Of a DNA stretch of 23,521 nucleotides, positions 1 through 9,283 are shown piece after piece (within the stretch, counting starts at the first letter, position 1; the number at the start of each line of letters is the position of its first letter). This DNA comes from a virus. The position numbers were made by a program, and so were the translations under genes. The notes below the pieces were generated by a model. It searched no databases. It was given only the letters and a program-made list of their open reading frames with translations, and had not been told where the DNA came from. The stretch lies in IMG/VR virus record IMGVR_UViG_3300042549_000629, positions 1-23,521 of that record; one strand, given 5' to 3'.

Positions 1-127
1 TTGCAATAGTAGAGTCTACAGCAATAACGCCGGTTGAGCTATCATATGCAATACCAGTGCCAGCACTTACTGCACTACGAGCACGAACATCTGTATAATA
101 TTGATTGGTGCCTTCAGCAATGTTGCT
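1..127. repeat. Terminal direct repeat, copy 1 (circularisation overlap)
   Basis: These 127 bases are identical to the last 127 bases of the window. A length of exactly 127 is a common largest k-mer in short-read assemblers, so this most likely marks a closed circle rather than a biological terminal repeat. It lies inside the tail fibre gene, whose frame is preserved across the join. The non-redundant length is 23,394 bp. Confidence 0.93.
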
Positions 128-943
128 TGTGCTTTTGGTAGCTAATCTGCCATCAAAGTCAGTGTTGCCACGAGCAGTAGTATAATATAAATTAGTTCCT
201 TCAGCCAGGTCGCTGGTGCTCTTTGTGGCCAATCTAGTATCAAAGTCGCTGTTAACACGACCAGTAGTATAATAGAGATTAGATCCTTCATTTAAATTGC
301 TTGTAGTTTTTGTAGCAAGGCGTATATCAAATGCAGCATTGACTCTTGCATCTGTATAATACTTGTTTGTAGTGCCTTCTGCTAAGTCATCAGTTGTTGC
401 TGGATTGTCACCGCCTGTGTAACTGATAACGCCAGTTGTGCTGTTGTAAGCAATATTACCAGTGCCACTTACTGCACTACGAGCACGAGCAGTAGTAAAA
501 TATTGATTGGTGCCTTCGGCAATATCGCTGGTGCTCAATACAACTGCGTTTGTTTTGCCGTTGACACTATCAACTGGATAATCAATGGCAGCAATACCGG
601 CAGCTACTCTGGCATCTGCACGAGCCTGTGTGTAATATAAATTGCCTGCTTCTTCAACTTGAGCAGTTGTTAAATTATCAACTTGTGTATCTACATACAG
701 TTTGGTTGCAGTGGAAATTGGCTTGTTTAAATCGCTGGTATTGTCCACATTGGCAAGTCCAACGTCTATTTTGTTTGCAACAGTGTTGATTACAAAGTTG
801 TTGGTTGCATCAACCACGCTTACAGGTTGTGTTGTGGTTGCAACTGACACAGTTGCAACATCGCCAGAGACAGTAATAGAAGTAGTGGCCTCTGTTACTG
901 CGACTGTTTGTTTAAGTTCAGTTACAGTGATATCAGTTGGCAT
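1..943 (-). CDS. Tail fibre protein, N-terminal part (gene continues at 23394-21182)
   Basis: Reads from ATG at 943 down to base 1 with no stop and continues in frame across the circular join to the TAA at 21182-21184. The whole gene is 3156 nt, 1051 aa. This part carries about 314 residues. It starts MPTDITVTELKQ and holds at least six copies of a degenerate module with the core L/I-x-EGTN-x-YYT-x-x-R, several followed by DFDTRLATKST-like spacers. Such modules are typical of trimeric, beta-rich fibre shafts of aquatic phages (family knowledge). The ATG lies one base after the stop of the 167-aa gene, so translation is probably coupled. The N-terminal end would be expected to anchor the fibre to the tail tip, because the gene directly follows the J-like and 167-aa tail genes. 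Confidence 0.85.
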   Translation of the reverse strand, partial: MPTDITVTELKQTVAVTEATTSITVSGDVATVSVATTTQPVSVVDATNNFVINTVANKIDVGLANVDNTSDLNKPISTATKLYVDTQVDNLTTAQVEEAGNLYYTQARADARVAAGIAAIDYPVDSVNGKTNAVVLSTSDIAEGTNQYFTTARARSAVSGTGNIAYNSTTGVISYTGGDNPATTDDLAEGTTNKYYTDARVNAAFDIRLATKTTSNLNEGSNLYYTTGRVNSDFDTRLATKSTSDLAEGTNLYYTTARGNTDFDGRLATKSTSNIAEGTNQYYTDVRARSAVSAGTGIAYDSSTGVIAVDSTIA

Positions 944-944
944 A

Positions 945-1448
945 TTAAGCTCCGATTGCTGTGTAAACTGGATTTGTGCTTAAAACAGGATCGCCAGCTG
1001 TGACATCTGGTTCCCAGTTCTGAATCATTACCCAACGATGAGTATTGATGTTGTTCAAGCTGCCAGCAGTTTTCCATGTGACACCCACCACTGTGATGGG
1101 CACGTTTTTGCGAGCGTCTGGTAAAATTGGACCAGTATACATGCCCGCAGGAATTGTGATATTGACTAAACCAGTAACTGCATTTGTTACAGTAATATTG
1201 GTGCCCGGAACTTCAGCTTTGGGGAACGAGCCAATCACACGACTGTTGGCAAAGTTTGGTTCGCTGGTGTAGCGATCGTAACCCAATGTGTCTACTACCA
1301 GGGTTTGATGATCAACTTCGAACGTCCATCCTGTGATGTCTTGTCCAAAATTGTATTGAAGTGTTTTTTGCGTTGATGGGAAGATTGCTTCGCACTTGAC
1401 CTGATCGGGTCCGCCTATAAATTGTTGAAATGTTAAAATACCAGCCAT
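945..1448 (-). CDS. Unknown tail-associated protein (167 aa)
   Basis: Starts MAGILTFQQF with a good ribosome binding site (AGGAG about 6 bases before ATG at 1446-1448) and ends with TAA one base before the fibre start. The protein has no signal peptide or membrane segment. It appears beta-rich, with alternating hydrophobic residues and a motif around LQYNFGQDITGWTFEVD. Sitting between the J-like tip protein and the fibre, it may be an adaptor that joins the fibre to the tail tip, or a small Ig-like decoration. I do not recognise the family with certainty; the adaptor role rests on position only. Confidence 0.75.
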   Translation of the reverse strand: MAGILTFQQFIGGPDQVKCEAIFPSTQKTLQYNFGQDITGWTFEVDHQTLVVDTLGYDRYTSEPNFANSRVIGSFPKAEVPGTNITVTNAVTGLVNITIPAGMYTGPILPDARKNVPITVVGVTWKTAGSLNNINTHRWVMIQNWEPDVTAGDPVLSTNPVYTAIGA

Positions 1449-1470
1449 GTTTTTCTCCTAAGGGATACAA

Positions 1471-1492
1471 TGCACTGCCTCTGGGCAGTGCA
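1471..1492 (-). terminator. Perfect 9-bp hairpin between tip protein and 167-aa gene
   Basis: TGCACTGCC and GGCAGTGCA form a 9-bp stem with a 4-base loop in the 67-base gap after the J-like gene. The run of T after it on the minus strand is weak (TTGTAT), so it may be a leaky terminator, an RNA-stabilising end or a processing site. It would let the fibre and 167-aa gene be expressed at a different level from the tail genes. Confidence 0.5.
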
Positions 1493-1515
1493 AGGTTCTA
1501 TGTTTATTTACCAGG

Positions 1516-4500
1516 TTATAAGATCACTTTGCGTTGCATTACTCGCATCATGACCCAATTACTCATACCAGCGTCAGTCCAGGTAGCAATAGTTGGTGTT
1601 CCGCTAGTTCCAGGATATACATAATTTAAAGTATTAAGTCCTTTAGCAAAGATGGTCCTACCATTAAATGGTATCTCAAAAGGTAGGTTGGCATTATCTC
1701 CGTTTTCACTAAATGCAAAACCAAAAATAACTAGGTTGCATGAATTTAAACGAATTGGGCTATCATTGTATGTTACCGGAGAACCAGGTGTAATAGTTTC
1801 AAGATCGTATAAAGGTGGAAGCATTGATATGCCAGCAGACCAGGTTGTGGCGCCCCAATAATTGGTATCAATACCACTATGTGTAACATTCAAACCCGCA
1901 GCATTAAACCAATTTGTCCAAGTTTGTTGTTCTAATGTTTTGGTGGAATCGTAATTGCACATTGCATAATATGGTCTGATGCGTCTAGTGTTTGTTGTAT
2001 TTGTAGAGGTTATACTTGCTGATCTATACTTTATTTCACTAATAAGTCCAGCAGTGTCGTCATATAAAGTATGATTAGCTACAATTCCATTGGCAAACGA
2101 CCCTTTAAATACAACATCTTTAAGAGCAGAAGTTGCTAATATAGCATATTCGTGAGTTAGAATTGATTCAACACCATTAATTTTATATGGAAAAGATGTT
2201 CCGCTTACGCCTAATCTGGCGTTGGTTACATTCCAAGTTGCGTCAGTTGCAGTATAGCCACTTAAACTTACGTTGAATTTAGCCATTTGGGACACAATGG
2301 GTTTTGGTAATGGCTTGGCAGCACAAGCCAGGGTTTCGCCAGTCGTAGGATCTACAGCACCACCGCCCCCAGTGCTTGCACACGAGCATTCGGCACTAAT
2401 TACACCATTAGCATCAACCGTAATAGTAGTGCCATCGGGTCTAACAACACCTAATGTAGTGTTTGTCGCTTTTTTACCACTAATCGTAATAATGCCATCA
2501 TCGGCAACGGCTGTAATTTCAATACCATCACCAGCAACAAATGTGATTGTGTCGTTGTTGTATGGTGTTTGAATGCTATCGCCAACTTGAATCAATTTGA
2601 AGTTGCCAGCAGCATTTTTCATCTCTTGCACAGCACTGGTTGGGATACCAAAAATTTCACCCAGGGCACTGTCACCAAGTGCTTTCATAATTTCTGGATA
2701 CAGTGCTTGATAAGCAAAGTAGGCCACAGCACCCATTGCAAGAGGACCAATTAGATCACTCATTGACCCACCAATTGTGGTAGTGTCAGTAACTTGGTCA
2801 GTAACTTGCACAGGTGCCCAAACAACTGTGGTGCTGGCTGGACTAAAGTCACCAAATGCATTTTCATTACCACCACGCACTTTGAACAAGTATGAACCAG
2901 CAGGCAAGCTGGCAGCTCTAAATGTCAAGCTGGTATTCTGATTGTATGGACTACCATTACTGTTGCTACGACTGCCTAACACTTTGTAAGTTACACCTGC
3001 ATCCGTGCTATACCAAAATTCAAAGCGGTCAACAATACCAGCAGGCGTTAACCCTGTAATGTCCAGGGCAGGCACAGCTACATTGTTCAATTGCACAACA
3101 GTAGGCGCTGCTGGTGTGCCAATTACTGCAATGTCAGGAATGTCAATAGGCACACTTGGCACACGTGGGCGGCGAGGTTGTCCACCAGCAGTATACATTG
3201 TGGCATCATATTCTTGTGCTGTGATTTCAACAGCAATACCACCTGCTTCTGATTCAATCTCACGCACACGCACAATTTTGAATGGTTGATTTACAAAGCC
3301 ATAGATGCTGTTGGTGATGGTGATAACATCACCTGCTTCTGCATTGATCTTACTGTAGTCAGTGGTAAACGTGATCACACGGTCCATGCGGTTCTGATAC
3401 AGTTCCAAGTATGCAAGCGAACGTGCTTGCAGTGGCTCATTCAGCAGATCAAGACGAATGTTCAACACATTGTCAGGTTCATTAGTGTTGCGGAATTCAT
3501 CAGGCAAGTCAATGCGAATTGTATCAATTTGATCTCGTAACTGTCTATGTGGGAACTCCACAATAACACTGTTATACATGTTGTCTAATGCAGTGCCTGT
3601 AAGATCAATACCAGAGATAATGTTGCTGTCATCAAAAGTCAGGGCAGTTGCAGCGTCTCTATTGATTTTGACACCCCATAAACCACGTGCAATATCGTAG
3701 TTGACAAACGCACCACAGTTGTTGGCTAAACTGGTCAAATTGTCTAACACATTACGACCTGGATTGACAACACCGTTAATTTGATAACGGTCACCCAGTT
3801 GATATGTCAAGCCATCTGTTTCGTCAATGTAATTTACTTCGTCATCCGCATAGTCATTCAATGCAATTAGACTTGCTGTGTCAATTTCAGCTGCTGATAA
3901 TCCTGCACCGCTAATTGGATTTGTCAAGAAAGAATAAATTGCATCACCAGGCTTGAACAAGTTGTTGCTGACTTTAAACTGTAGCTCAGGCAAGCCAGTG
4001 ATACCTTTGTCTCTGTTGTAACTAACTTTGACCAGCGCAAAAGTCAATCCTACCATTCTAAAAGTGTTGTCCCAGGCTGGAAACAGCGAACGAGCATCAC
4101 CGGGCACAGCTGGTAATGGACTGATGTATGCACCTAAATCACTTGGCAGCATAGGAGTAGCACTGCCACTTCTATACAAATAAATTTTAACAAGATCTCT
4201 TGGGCTGGTGTCTACAATACCGTCCTGATTTACCAGGTAATCAATTGTGACGCCGTCAGATTTGAAATACACTCGTTGGCTGTTCCAATAAATTTCATCT
4301 ACAGAGGTAGTAATTGTAGCACCATCACTGAGTCTAGTTGTTACAGCAGTAGGCACTTCACTTAAGGTCAAGCAATACCACATGGTTTTGTTTGCATCTG
4401 TTAACTGTGCATCTGTAATCTTACCACCAAAATATGCACTACCATACAACAAGGGAATAGGATTTGTAGTGTCGGGTGCAGCTTGCAAACGCACACCCTG

Positions 4501-4644
4501 ATCTACTGCGCCAGCACCATTGTCTTGTCCTGTTGATTTGTTGATTAATCTACTAACACCATAAGCAACCAGGATACGAACCAGGGCACTTCCAATGCTT
4601 GAACTTCCAATTGCGGCAGCAGCCGCTGTCAAAAAACTTGCCAT
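1516..4644 (-). CDS. Tail tip / host specificity protein, lambda J-like
   Basis: A 1042-aa protein at the position of the lambda central tail tip protein, after the distal tail proteins and before the fibre. It begins with an Ala/Ser-rich hydrophobic segment (about residues 4-35), followed by beta-rich hub-like domains typical of J-type proteins. A fibronectin-III-like domain lies at about 510-610 (ends SYLFKVRGGNENAFGDFSPA). A hydrophobic stretch at 631-650 (LIGPLAMGAVAYFAYQALYP) looks like a membrane or pore segment. A CSC motif followed by a glycine run precedes a C-terminal region without a recognised domain. The start follows AAGGAATAAGAT, with the upstream GNAT-like gene stopping three bases before. 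It should close the tail tube and contact the host surface (family knowledge); the receptor is unknown. Confidence 0.85.
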   Translation of the reverse strand: MASFLTAAAAAIGSSSIGSALVRILVAYGVSRLINKSTGQDNGAGAVDQGVRLQAAPDTTNPIPLLYGSAYFGGKITDAQLTDANKTMWYCLTLSEVPTAVTTRLSDGATITTSVDEIYWNSQRVYFKSDGVTIDYLVNQDGIVDTSPRDLVKIYLYRSGSATPMLPSDLGAYISPLPAVPGDARSLFPAWDNTFRMVGLTFALVKVSYNRDKGITGLPELQFKVSNNLFKPGDAIYSFLTNPISGAGLSAAEIDTASLIALNDYADDEVNYIDETDGLTYQLGDRYQINGVVNPGRNVLDNLTSLANNCGAFVNYDIARGLWGVKINRDAATALTFDDSNIISGIDLTGTALDNMYNSVIVEFPHRQLRDQIDTIRIDLPDEFRNTNEPDNVLNIRLDLLNEPLQARSLAYLELYQNRMDRVITFTTDYSKINAEAGDVITITNSIYGFVNQPFKIVRVREIESEAGGIAVEITAQEYDATMYTAGGQPRRPRVPSVPIDIPDIAVIGTPAAPTVVQLNNVAVPALDITGLTPAGIVDRFEFWYSTDAGVTYKVLGSRSNSNGSPYNQNTSLTFRAASLPAGSYLFKVRGGNENAFGDFSPASTTVVWAPVQVTDQVTDTTTIGGSMSDLIGPLAMGAVAYFAYQALYPEIMKALGDSALGEIFGIPTSAVQEMKNAAGNFKLIQVGDSIQTPYNNDTITFVAGDGIEITAVADDGIITISGKKATNTTLGVVRPDGTTITVDANGVISAECSCASTGGGGAVDPTTGETLACAAKPLPKPIVSQMAKFNVSLSGYTATDATWNVTNARLGVSGTSFPYKINGVESILTHEYAILATSALKDVVFKGSFANGIVANHTLYDDTAGLISEIKYRSASITSTNTTNTRRIRPYYAMCNYDSTKTLEQQTWTNWFNAAGLNVTHSGIDTNYWGATTWSAGISMLPPLYDLETITPGSPVTYNDSPIRLNSCNLVIFGFAFSENGDNANLPFEIPFNGRTIFAKGLNTLNYVYPGTSGTPTIATWTDAGMSNWVMMRVMQRKVIL

Positions 4645-4647
4645 ATC

Positions 4648-5097
4648 TTATTCCTTAATCCAATGACTTTCCACACATCTCCAACCACGCTTGGACAAAT
4701 CAATGTCGCTGCTACCAGGTTGGGTGGATAAACTTACAGTATCCACTAATTTATCTCGGATAAATCGCTCACAGTCTGTTTGCCATTTTACAAACAGTTC
4801 AGCACTTATACGACTACGTCTAAATGCTGGCTCTACCCACCAAAACAGCTCACGCATACGTTTCTTAGAACTGATCCAAGGATCTTGTTCAACCATGGCA
4901 CCAATCATGCCAACAATTTTACCATCATGTTCAGCCACCATGAGATAATGATTCACTATTAGATGTTTGAGAATTACCACTGCACCAATAGCATCCGCTT
5001 CGGCCCAATCAGAATAATTTACAAGACTTGCAGTTGCAAATGATTTTAATAATTCAAATGTTTGTTCTACGTCTTCAAGTGTTGCTGCTCTTATCAT
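4648..5097 (-). CDS. GNAT-fold acetyltransferase-like protein
   Basis: A 149-aa protein with the GNAT layout: N-terminal IRAATLEDV strand-helix, strand YLMVAEHDGKIVGMIGAMV (51-69), then LFWWVEPAFRRSRISAELF (84-102). The usual acetyl-CoA loop Q/R-x-x-G-x-G/A falls at 93-98 as RRSRIS and lacks both glycines, so CoA binding may be weak or lost. The start ATG overlaps the TGA of the upstream tail gene (ATGA), indicating translational coupling. It ends three bases before the J-like gene. GNAT-like folds occur in virion modules of several phages, sometimes as structural parts. It could therefore modify a host or virion protein, or be a structural relic; the sequence does not decide. Confidence 0.8.
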   Translation of the reverse strand: MIRAATLEDVEQTFELLKSFATASLVNYSDWAEADAIGAVVILKHLIVNHYLMVAEHDGKIVGMIGAMVEQDPWISSKKRMRELFWWVEPAFRRSRISAELFVKWQTDCERFIRDKLVDTVSLSTQPGSSDIDLSKRGWRCVESHWIKE

Positions 5098-5951
5098 GCT
5101 GTTGCCAATGGTTTACCAAAATCAAAATTGCTTGTTGCAATTGCAGCTACACGACTGAATCCAGCGTCATCAGCTCTATAACCTGTGCCAGGTGTGGTAA
5201 CAGTTACGCTTGTAACTACTCCGCCTGCCACTATTACAGTAATGACACCGTTAACGCCACTGCCAGTGATATTTATTAAAGTTCTGCTGGTGTAAGTTCC
5301 GTTAGTATAACCAGAACCAGCAATAATATCACCAATGGTAGCAATAGCGCCATTAGTGTTGGTTGTCAGCACACGAAACTGAAAACCTGTGCCACCTGGA
5401 ATAGTGGCAGTCACAAAGCTGCCTTTAAAATTGTATTTTCTCTCTGCGTTGTTGGTGAATTGACCAGCAATCTTTTGCGCTAACACACTCACAATGCTGC
5501 TGCAACTTACGCTGATTGTGGTCGAAGCAGTTTGGCTGAACTGATTGTATTCATCATTGAAACTGTAGTTGGCAATGATACCAACAAACCTTGCACTGGG
5601 ATTACCAGCAATGTTCAATGCAACTCCTGTGTTGGCATTGAAAAACACACGAGTAATTACAACTTCACTGCCTTTGATTGCATAGCCCATCATGCCTGAA
5701 ATAAACGCTTGATCAATTGCTGCAAGACTGATAGTGATATCATTTTGACTTGGTCGCAATTCATTGTTGAATTCACTAACTGCCAGCAGCGCACCCATTG
5801 GACTATACACATAAGTGCCGTCACTTTCTACAAGACTATAAGGCACATCATGATTACTCATACGCAATGTGCCGTAGTCTGGGATCACCATTTTAATGAA
5901 CAAACTTTGCTTGACGCTGCCAAACGAACTTAAATTTAATGATCCAGCCAT
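5094..5951 (-). CDS. Distal tail / tip assembly protein (285 aa)
   Basis: The position (second gene after the tape measure, before the J-like protein) matches lambda L or GTA DUF2163-type minor tail proteins that build the tip. The first ~175 residues are beta-rich (DITISLAAIDQAFISGMMG; SVVITRVFFN). The C-terminal end GFSRVAAIATSNFDFGKPL resembles the end of such hub proteins. Between them, roughly residues 180-265, lies a Gly/Thr/Val-rich insert (IIAGSGYTNGTYT, GSGVNGVITVIVAGGVVTSV) of a type repeated in many phage virion proteins. ATG at 5949-5951 overlaps the TAA of the previous gene (TAATG), and its TGA overlaps the next start. The exact family assignment is an inference from order and texture. 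Confidence 0.72.
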   Translation of the reverse strand: MAGSLNLSSFGSVKQSLFIKMVIPDYGTLRMSNHDVPYSLVESDGTYVYSPMGALLAVSEFNNELRPSQNDITISLAAIDQAFISGMMGYAIKGSEVVITRVFFNANTGVALNIAGNPSARFVGIIANYSFNDEYNQFSQTASTTISVSCSSIVSVLAQKIAGQFTNNAERKYNFKGSFVTATIPGGTGFQFRVLTTNTNGAIATIGDIIAGSGYTNGTYTSRTLINITGSGVNGVITVIVAGGVVTSVTVTTPGTGYRADDAGFSRVAAIATSNFDFGKPLATA

Positions 5952-6595
5952 TACAGCACCTCGTAAAACAAAAAGTCACCGTTCCAGGCCACAATGTCTC
6001 TTTCAACAATGGTCCAGGTTGGGCATTCCACACAGATCACACTCCAGCTGACTGCATTGCCAACTTTCATTGTGACAGCAGTATCGCTAGGTGTTTCTAA
6101 GATACTTCTATGCACGCCTACCAATTGAGTTGGACTGCTGCCTTTGGTTACCAATTCTCTGACCATGTAAACATACTTGCTGCTGCCTGGTTGAATCAGA
6201 TCACCTGCTTTAAACAGTGCTGAACCTACTGCGCCTGGCATATTTCCCAATTCAAACTTGGTTGTGTCACTGGCTGCTTGTGCTGCATTATATTTAAAAG
6301 TCATAGTTGCTGTAGAAGTAGCTGCACCTCTGTAACCAGTATACCAATCATAACCTGTGCTTGGAAAACTAACAGTTTCAGCCTTTAGCAAATTCACAGT
6401 GTCAATATCTTCAATGTAACCACGATTGTCGCTCCAACGCATACCAGTTGGCATCTTTACAGTAAAACGCCAAACGGCACCTCCGCGACTGATACTGCGC
6501 ACACGTTGATCACGTGCAATAGTTTGACTAACTATTGGTCGCTTGTTTACGCTGATTGATTCAGCGTTGTCAAATACCCATTGAAATGAAGCCAT
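5951..6595 (-). CDS. Distal/minor tail protein after tape measure (214 aa)
   Basis: First gene after the tape measure, where siphophages encode the Dit or lambda M-type distal tail ring. The protein starts MASFQWVFDNAESISVNKRP and is beta-rich, with VRSISRGGAVWRFTVKMP near residue 33 and an ending of WNGDFLFYEVL. No catalytic motif is seen. The start lies in a GGATATTAGATATGG context 12 bases after the tape measure stop; the stop overlaps the next ATG. A role as the ring between tail tube and tip complex is inferred from gene order. Confidence 0.7.
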   Translation of the reverse strand: MASFQWVFDNAESISVNKRPIVSQTIARDQRVRSISRGGAVWRFTVKMPTGMRWSDNRGYIEDIDTVNLLKAETVSFPSTGYDWYTGYRGAATSTATMTFKYNAAQAASDTTKFELGNMPGAVGSALFKAGDLIQPGSSKYVYMVRELVTKGSSPTQLVGVHRSILETPSDTAVTMKVGNAVSWSVICVECPTWTIVERDIVAWNGDFLFYEVL

Positions 6596-6606
6596 ATCTA
6601 ATATCC

Positions 6607-9003
6607 TTATCTTCTATTTGGAATTGAGCTGCGGCCCTTCTCGGTAACCGCATACAAAAACTCCGGATCACTAGCAACCAACTGTCTAAAGCTGGATGCA
6701 TCTACTGCATTGATGTTGTATGTAACATTGGAACCACCACCACCTAACTGGTTATTTGGCACAATTGTTCCTGCTGTGCGAGGCACAAACAATTCAGGAC
6801 CTACTTCACCTACCATGTATGGCGTATTGCTGTCAACTGGACCACCTTTGGCTCGACCTGGGAATCCTAACATAGATCCAATGACGCTTTGTGCACCGCT
6901 ACCACCAAATATGCCTAATGCCAATTGCTGTGCTTGAATGCGAACGAATTGTTCAATCACGCTGTTGGCAAAGTCTTTGAAACTTAACTTACCAGTCTTA
7001 ACAAAATTTACAATAACATCTTCAATGCCACGAGTAACTGTTGAGAACATGGAACGTGCCTGTTCAGCTGCATTGGTAGCATTTTCAGCATACTGTTTAT
7101 AAGCCTGTTCCCATCCAATTCCAAACTCTCGACTCTTATTAATTTGTTCTTGTGTTTGCTTGCCCTGTTCGTCATAAAATTCACCAATTTGCTTTTTAAT
7201 TTCAGCAATGCGTTCAGGTTTGATAGGCACTAACTCACCGTCTTTTCTGCCCAATTTGCTTTGTTCTTCTTGCAGCTTCTGAGCAATGGCCAAATCTTTT
7301 TGCAATTTGATTGCATTTATAATTTTTTCATTCTCAGTTGCTGTCAATCCAATCATTGCACCTTTGGCAGTGATTGCATTCAGCTGTGCTTGATTTGTTA
7401 AACCCAATGCAAACTGATAAGCTGCTTCGCTGCTGCGTAGCTCTTGCAGGCCAGACACATAGCTCTTGTTGGTAGCGATAGCTACATCAGTTTGTTCTTT
7501 AACATATCTAATAGCCTGAGCATTCTTTAACAATCTTTCTTCTGCTGTTGGATCAATGCCTAATGTTAATTTAATTTTTTCTGCTTCTTGCTGTAAGGCA
7601 ATCACTTGCAAACGACTTCTTGTTAGAATAGCTTCTTGCTGTTGATACAGTTCAGCAGCGTCTTGACCAAGACCAATGCTGCGAGTCTGAATGGTCAATT
7701 GATTGGCAGATTCAATGTTGCCTCTGCTGAAATTTTCAACCAATTGATTATAACTGAGATTTGATGCTCTGATCTGATCAGTAACACGCTGTTCAATATT
7801 ATAAAGTTCCACAGCACCTTTTGCCAGGGCAGCATTTGATCTTGCGGCAATTTCAGCCTCACGTTGTTTAGCACCTTCGGGACCTTTTAATTGTTCATTG
7901 GCATTTACTTCAGAGGTAATCTTAGCAATTTCAGCAGTTGTCTGAGCCGCAATCTTAACTTGCTCATCACGAGTCATAAGAGCCATACTTAAACTATAGG
8001 CTGCTTTGGCATCCTGGATACGCTTAATGCTGGCTAACTCGGCCGCTTCACCCAACTTACCAGCAGTGCCACCTTCGCCAGTTTGTATCTTATTAAAGTC
8101 TGCAAGTTCCTGAGCAGTTGGACCGCCCTGGCCACCTCTGCCACCACCGGCTCGATTGCCCAAGCGTTCCATACGAGCCTTATCAACTAAGTCAGACACT
8201 TTACCCAATCCTGGAATCAGACTGATTAACTTACCCATTTCTTCCACGCCGGCTGCTAACGTTTCAACCCATCCACCGTTATTGATTGCGTCAGCCAAGT
8301 TTCCAAACGCCTTAATCAATTCTCTATCAATTGTTTCTCTTAGTTTTTTAAGTTGATCATTATATTTGTTCAATTGGGCGATCTGGTCATCAGTAAAAGC
8401 ATCTTTACCAGCAGATACTTTTGACCAATCAATTTTCGACGCCTCTTTACCCATAAGTGACACAGCGATCCTGGCCCTTGTTGCTGGATCCTCAATTTTG
8501 GCCAAAGCTGCAATAGTTTCCTCAAGTATAACTTGACTATTTCTTAACTGGCCGTTAACATCAACCGTATTAACACCTAATTCTCTAAAGGATTTTTTAT
8601 ACGCTTCATTGCCATCAGCAGCCTCACCAATGGACACACTCAACTTAGAGGCAAACTTTTCAAATGTGTCAAGATTACCACCAGCCTGGACTAAACTTTG
8701 TTTAAAATTCAATAACGAACTGGCATTGATACCAGTAGCATCTGATAAATCACTTAAAGCATCTACTGAATTTAAGGTTGTCATTGCTAATCCCGCAATG
8801 GCAGTGCCGGCTGCGGCTGCGGCAAAACCTAAGGGACCTAACTTGCCAATGATACCATTTAATGTATTACCAAATGCTCCACCAACCTGGCCAGCACCAG
8901 CAATATCTGATTTTAAGTCATTGATACTTTTCTTAAGACCATTAACATCATTGGCACCTTCTACCCGGGTCTTGATTATAACTTCTTCAATTGTCTTAGC
9001 CAT
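6607..9003 (-). CDS. Tail tape measure protein
   Basis: A 798-aa protein, the longest in the tail operon after the tip and fibre. It has long coiled-coil stretches (about 200-240 and 320-660) and a hydrophobic segment near residues 51-78 (LGPLGFAAAAAGTAIAGLAM). Its C-terminus is lambda-type: FKDFANSVIEQFVRIQAQQL, then AKGGPVDSNTPYMVGEVGPE at 718-737 and an Asn/Gly-rich end. Tape measure length sets tail length at about 1.5 angstrom per residue (family knowledge), giving a tail of roughly 120 nm. A glycine-rich break, RAGGGRGGQGG, lies between the N-terminal part and the coiled coils. It starts at an AAGATATGG context three bases after the previous stop. Confidence 0.95.
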   Translation of the reverse strand: MAKTIEEVIIKTRVEGANDVNGLKKSINDLKSDIAGAGQVGGAFGNTLNGIIGKLGPLGFAAAAAGTAIAGLAMTTLNSVDALSDLSDATGINASSLLNFKQSLVQAGGNLDTFEKFASKLSVSIGEAADGNEAYKKSFRELGVNTVDVNGQLRNSQVILEETIAALAKIEDPATRARIAVSLMGKEASKIDWSKVSAGKDAFTDDQIAQLNKYNDQLKKLRETIDRELIKAFGNLADAINNGGWVETLAAGVEEMGKLISLIPGLGKVSDLVDKARMERLGNRAGGGRGGQGGPTAQELADFNKIQTGEGGTAGKLGEAAELASIKRIQDAKAAYSLSMALMTRDEQVKIAAQTTAEIAKITSEVNANEQLKGPEGAKQREAEIAARSNAALAKGAVELYNIEQRVTDQIRASNLSYNQLVENFSRGNIESANQLTIQTRSIGLGQDAAELYQQQEAILTRSRLQVIALQQEAEKIKLTLGIDPTAEERLLKNAQAIRYVKEQTDVAIATNKSYVSGLQELRSSEAAYQFALGLTNQAQLNAITAKGAMIGLTATENEKIINAIKLQKDLAIAQKLQEEQSKLGRKDGELVPIKPERIAEIKKQIGEFYDEQGKQTQEQINKSREFGIGWEQAYKQYAENATNAAEQARSMFSTVTRGIEDVIVNFVKTGKLSFKDFANSVIEQFVRIQAQQLALGIFGGSGAQSVIGSMLGFPGRAKGGPVDSNTPYMVGEVGPELFVPRTAGTIVPNNQLGGGGSNVTYNINAVDASSFRQLVASDPEFLYAVTEKGRSSIPNRR

Positions 9004-9006
9004 ATC

Positions 9007-9282
9007 TTATTTTCCTAACTCTTTTTTAATATAATCACTAATATGCTTTTTAGTTGGTTTGGTCATACCCTCTGGGAATTGATCACTCCAGCCTTGATCT
9101 AATCGTTTAGCATATGGATACGCGGCGTGTATCTCATCGCCTTGTAGTCGTGTATTACGGCGGGCGTTGCCAGTATCAATGGCAGTATTGTCCTTAAAGA
9201 CTTTATAGGCTTCTTGTGCCAAAGTCTTTGGATCTAATACTTGCTGTATCCGATTTAATCTTTTTACGATTTCGCCCGCCAT
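9007..9282 (-). CDS. Small tail protein, HK97 gp10/gpZ-like (91 aa)
   Basis: A short basic protein containing VFKDNTAIDTGNARRNTRLQ followed by HAAYPYAKRLDQGWS. This resembles the core of the HK97 gp10 / minor tail Z family (YA..ld.G....p.g) that joins head and tail or completes the tail. Unusually it sits between the chaperone and the tape measure instead of beside the other completion genes. ATG at 9280-9282 lies one base after the chaperone stop; its TAA is three bases before the tape measure ATG. Function is inferred from motif resemblance. Confidence 0.68.
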   Translation of the reverse strand: MAGEIVKRLNRIQQVLDPKTLAQEAYKVFKDNTAIDTGNARRNTRLQGDEIHAAYPYAKRLDQGWSDQFPEGMTKPTKKHISDYIKKELGK

Positions 9283-9283
9283 A

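Noticed and set aside
1-127. Biological terminal redundancy or cos/att site
   Set aside because: The repeat is exactly 127 bases, lies inside a coding region and matches an assembler k-mer overlap; no integrase or att structure is present.
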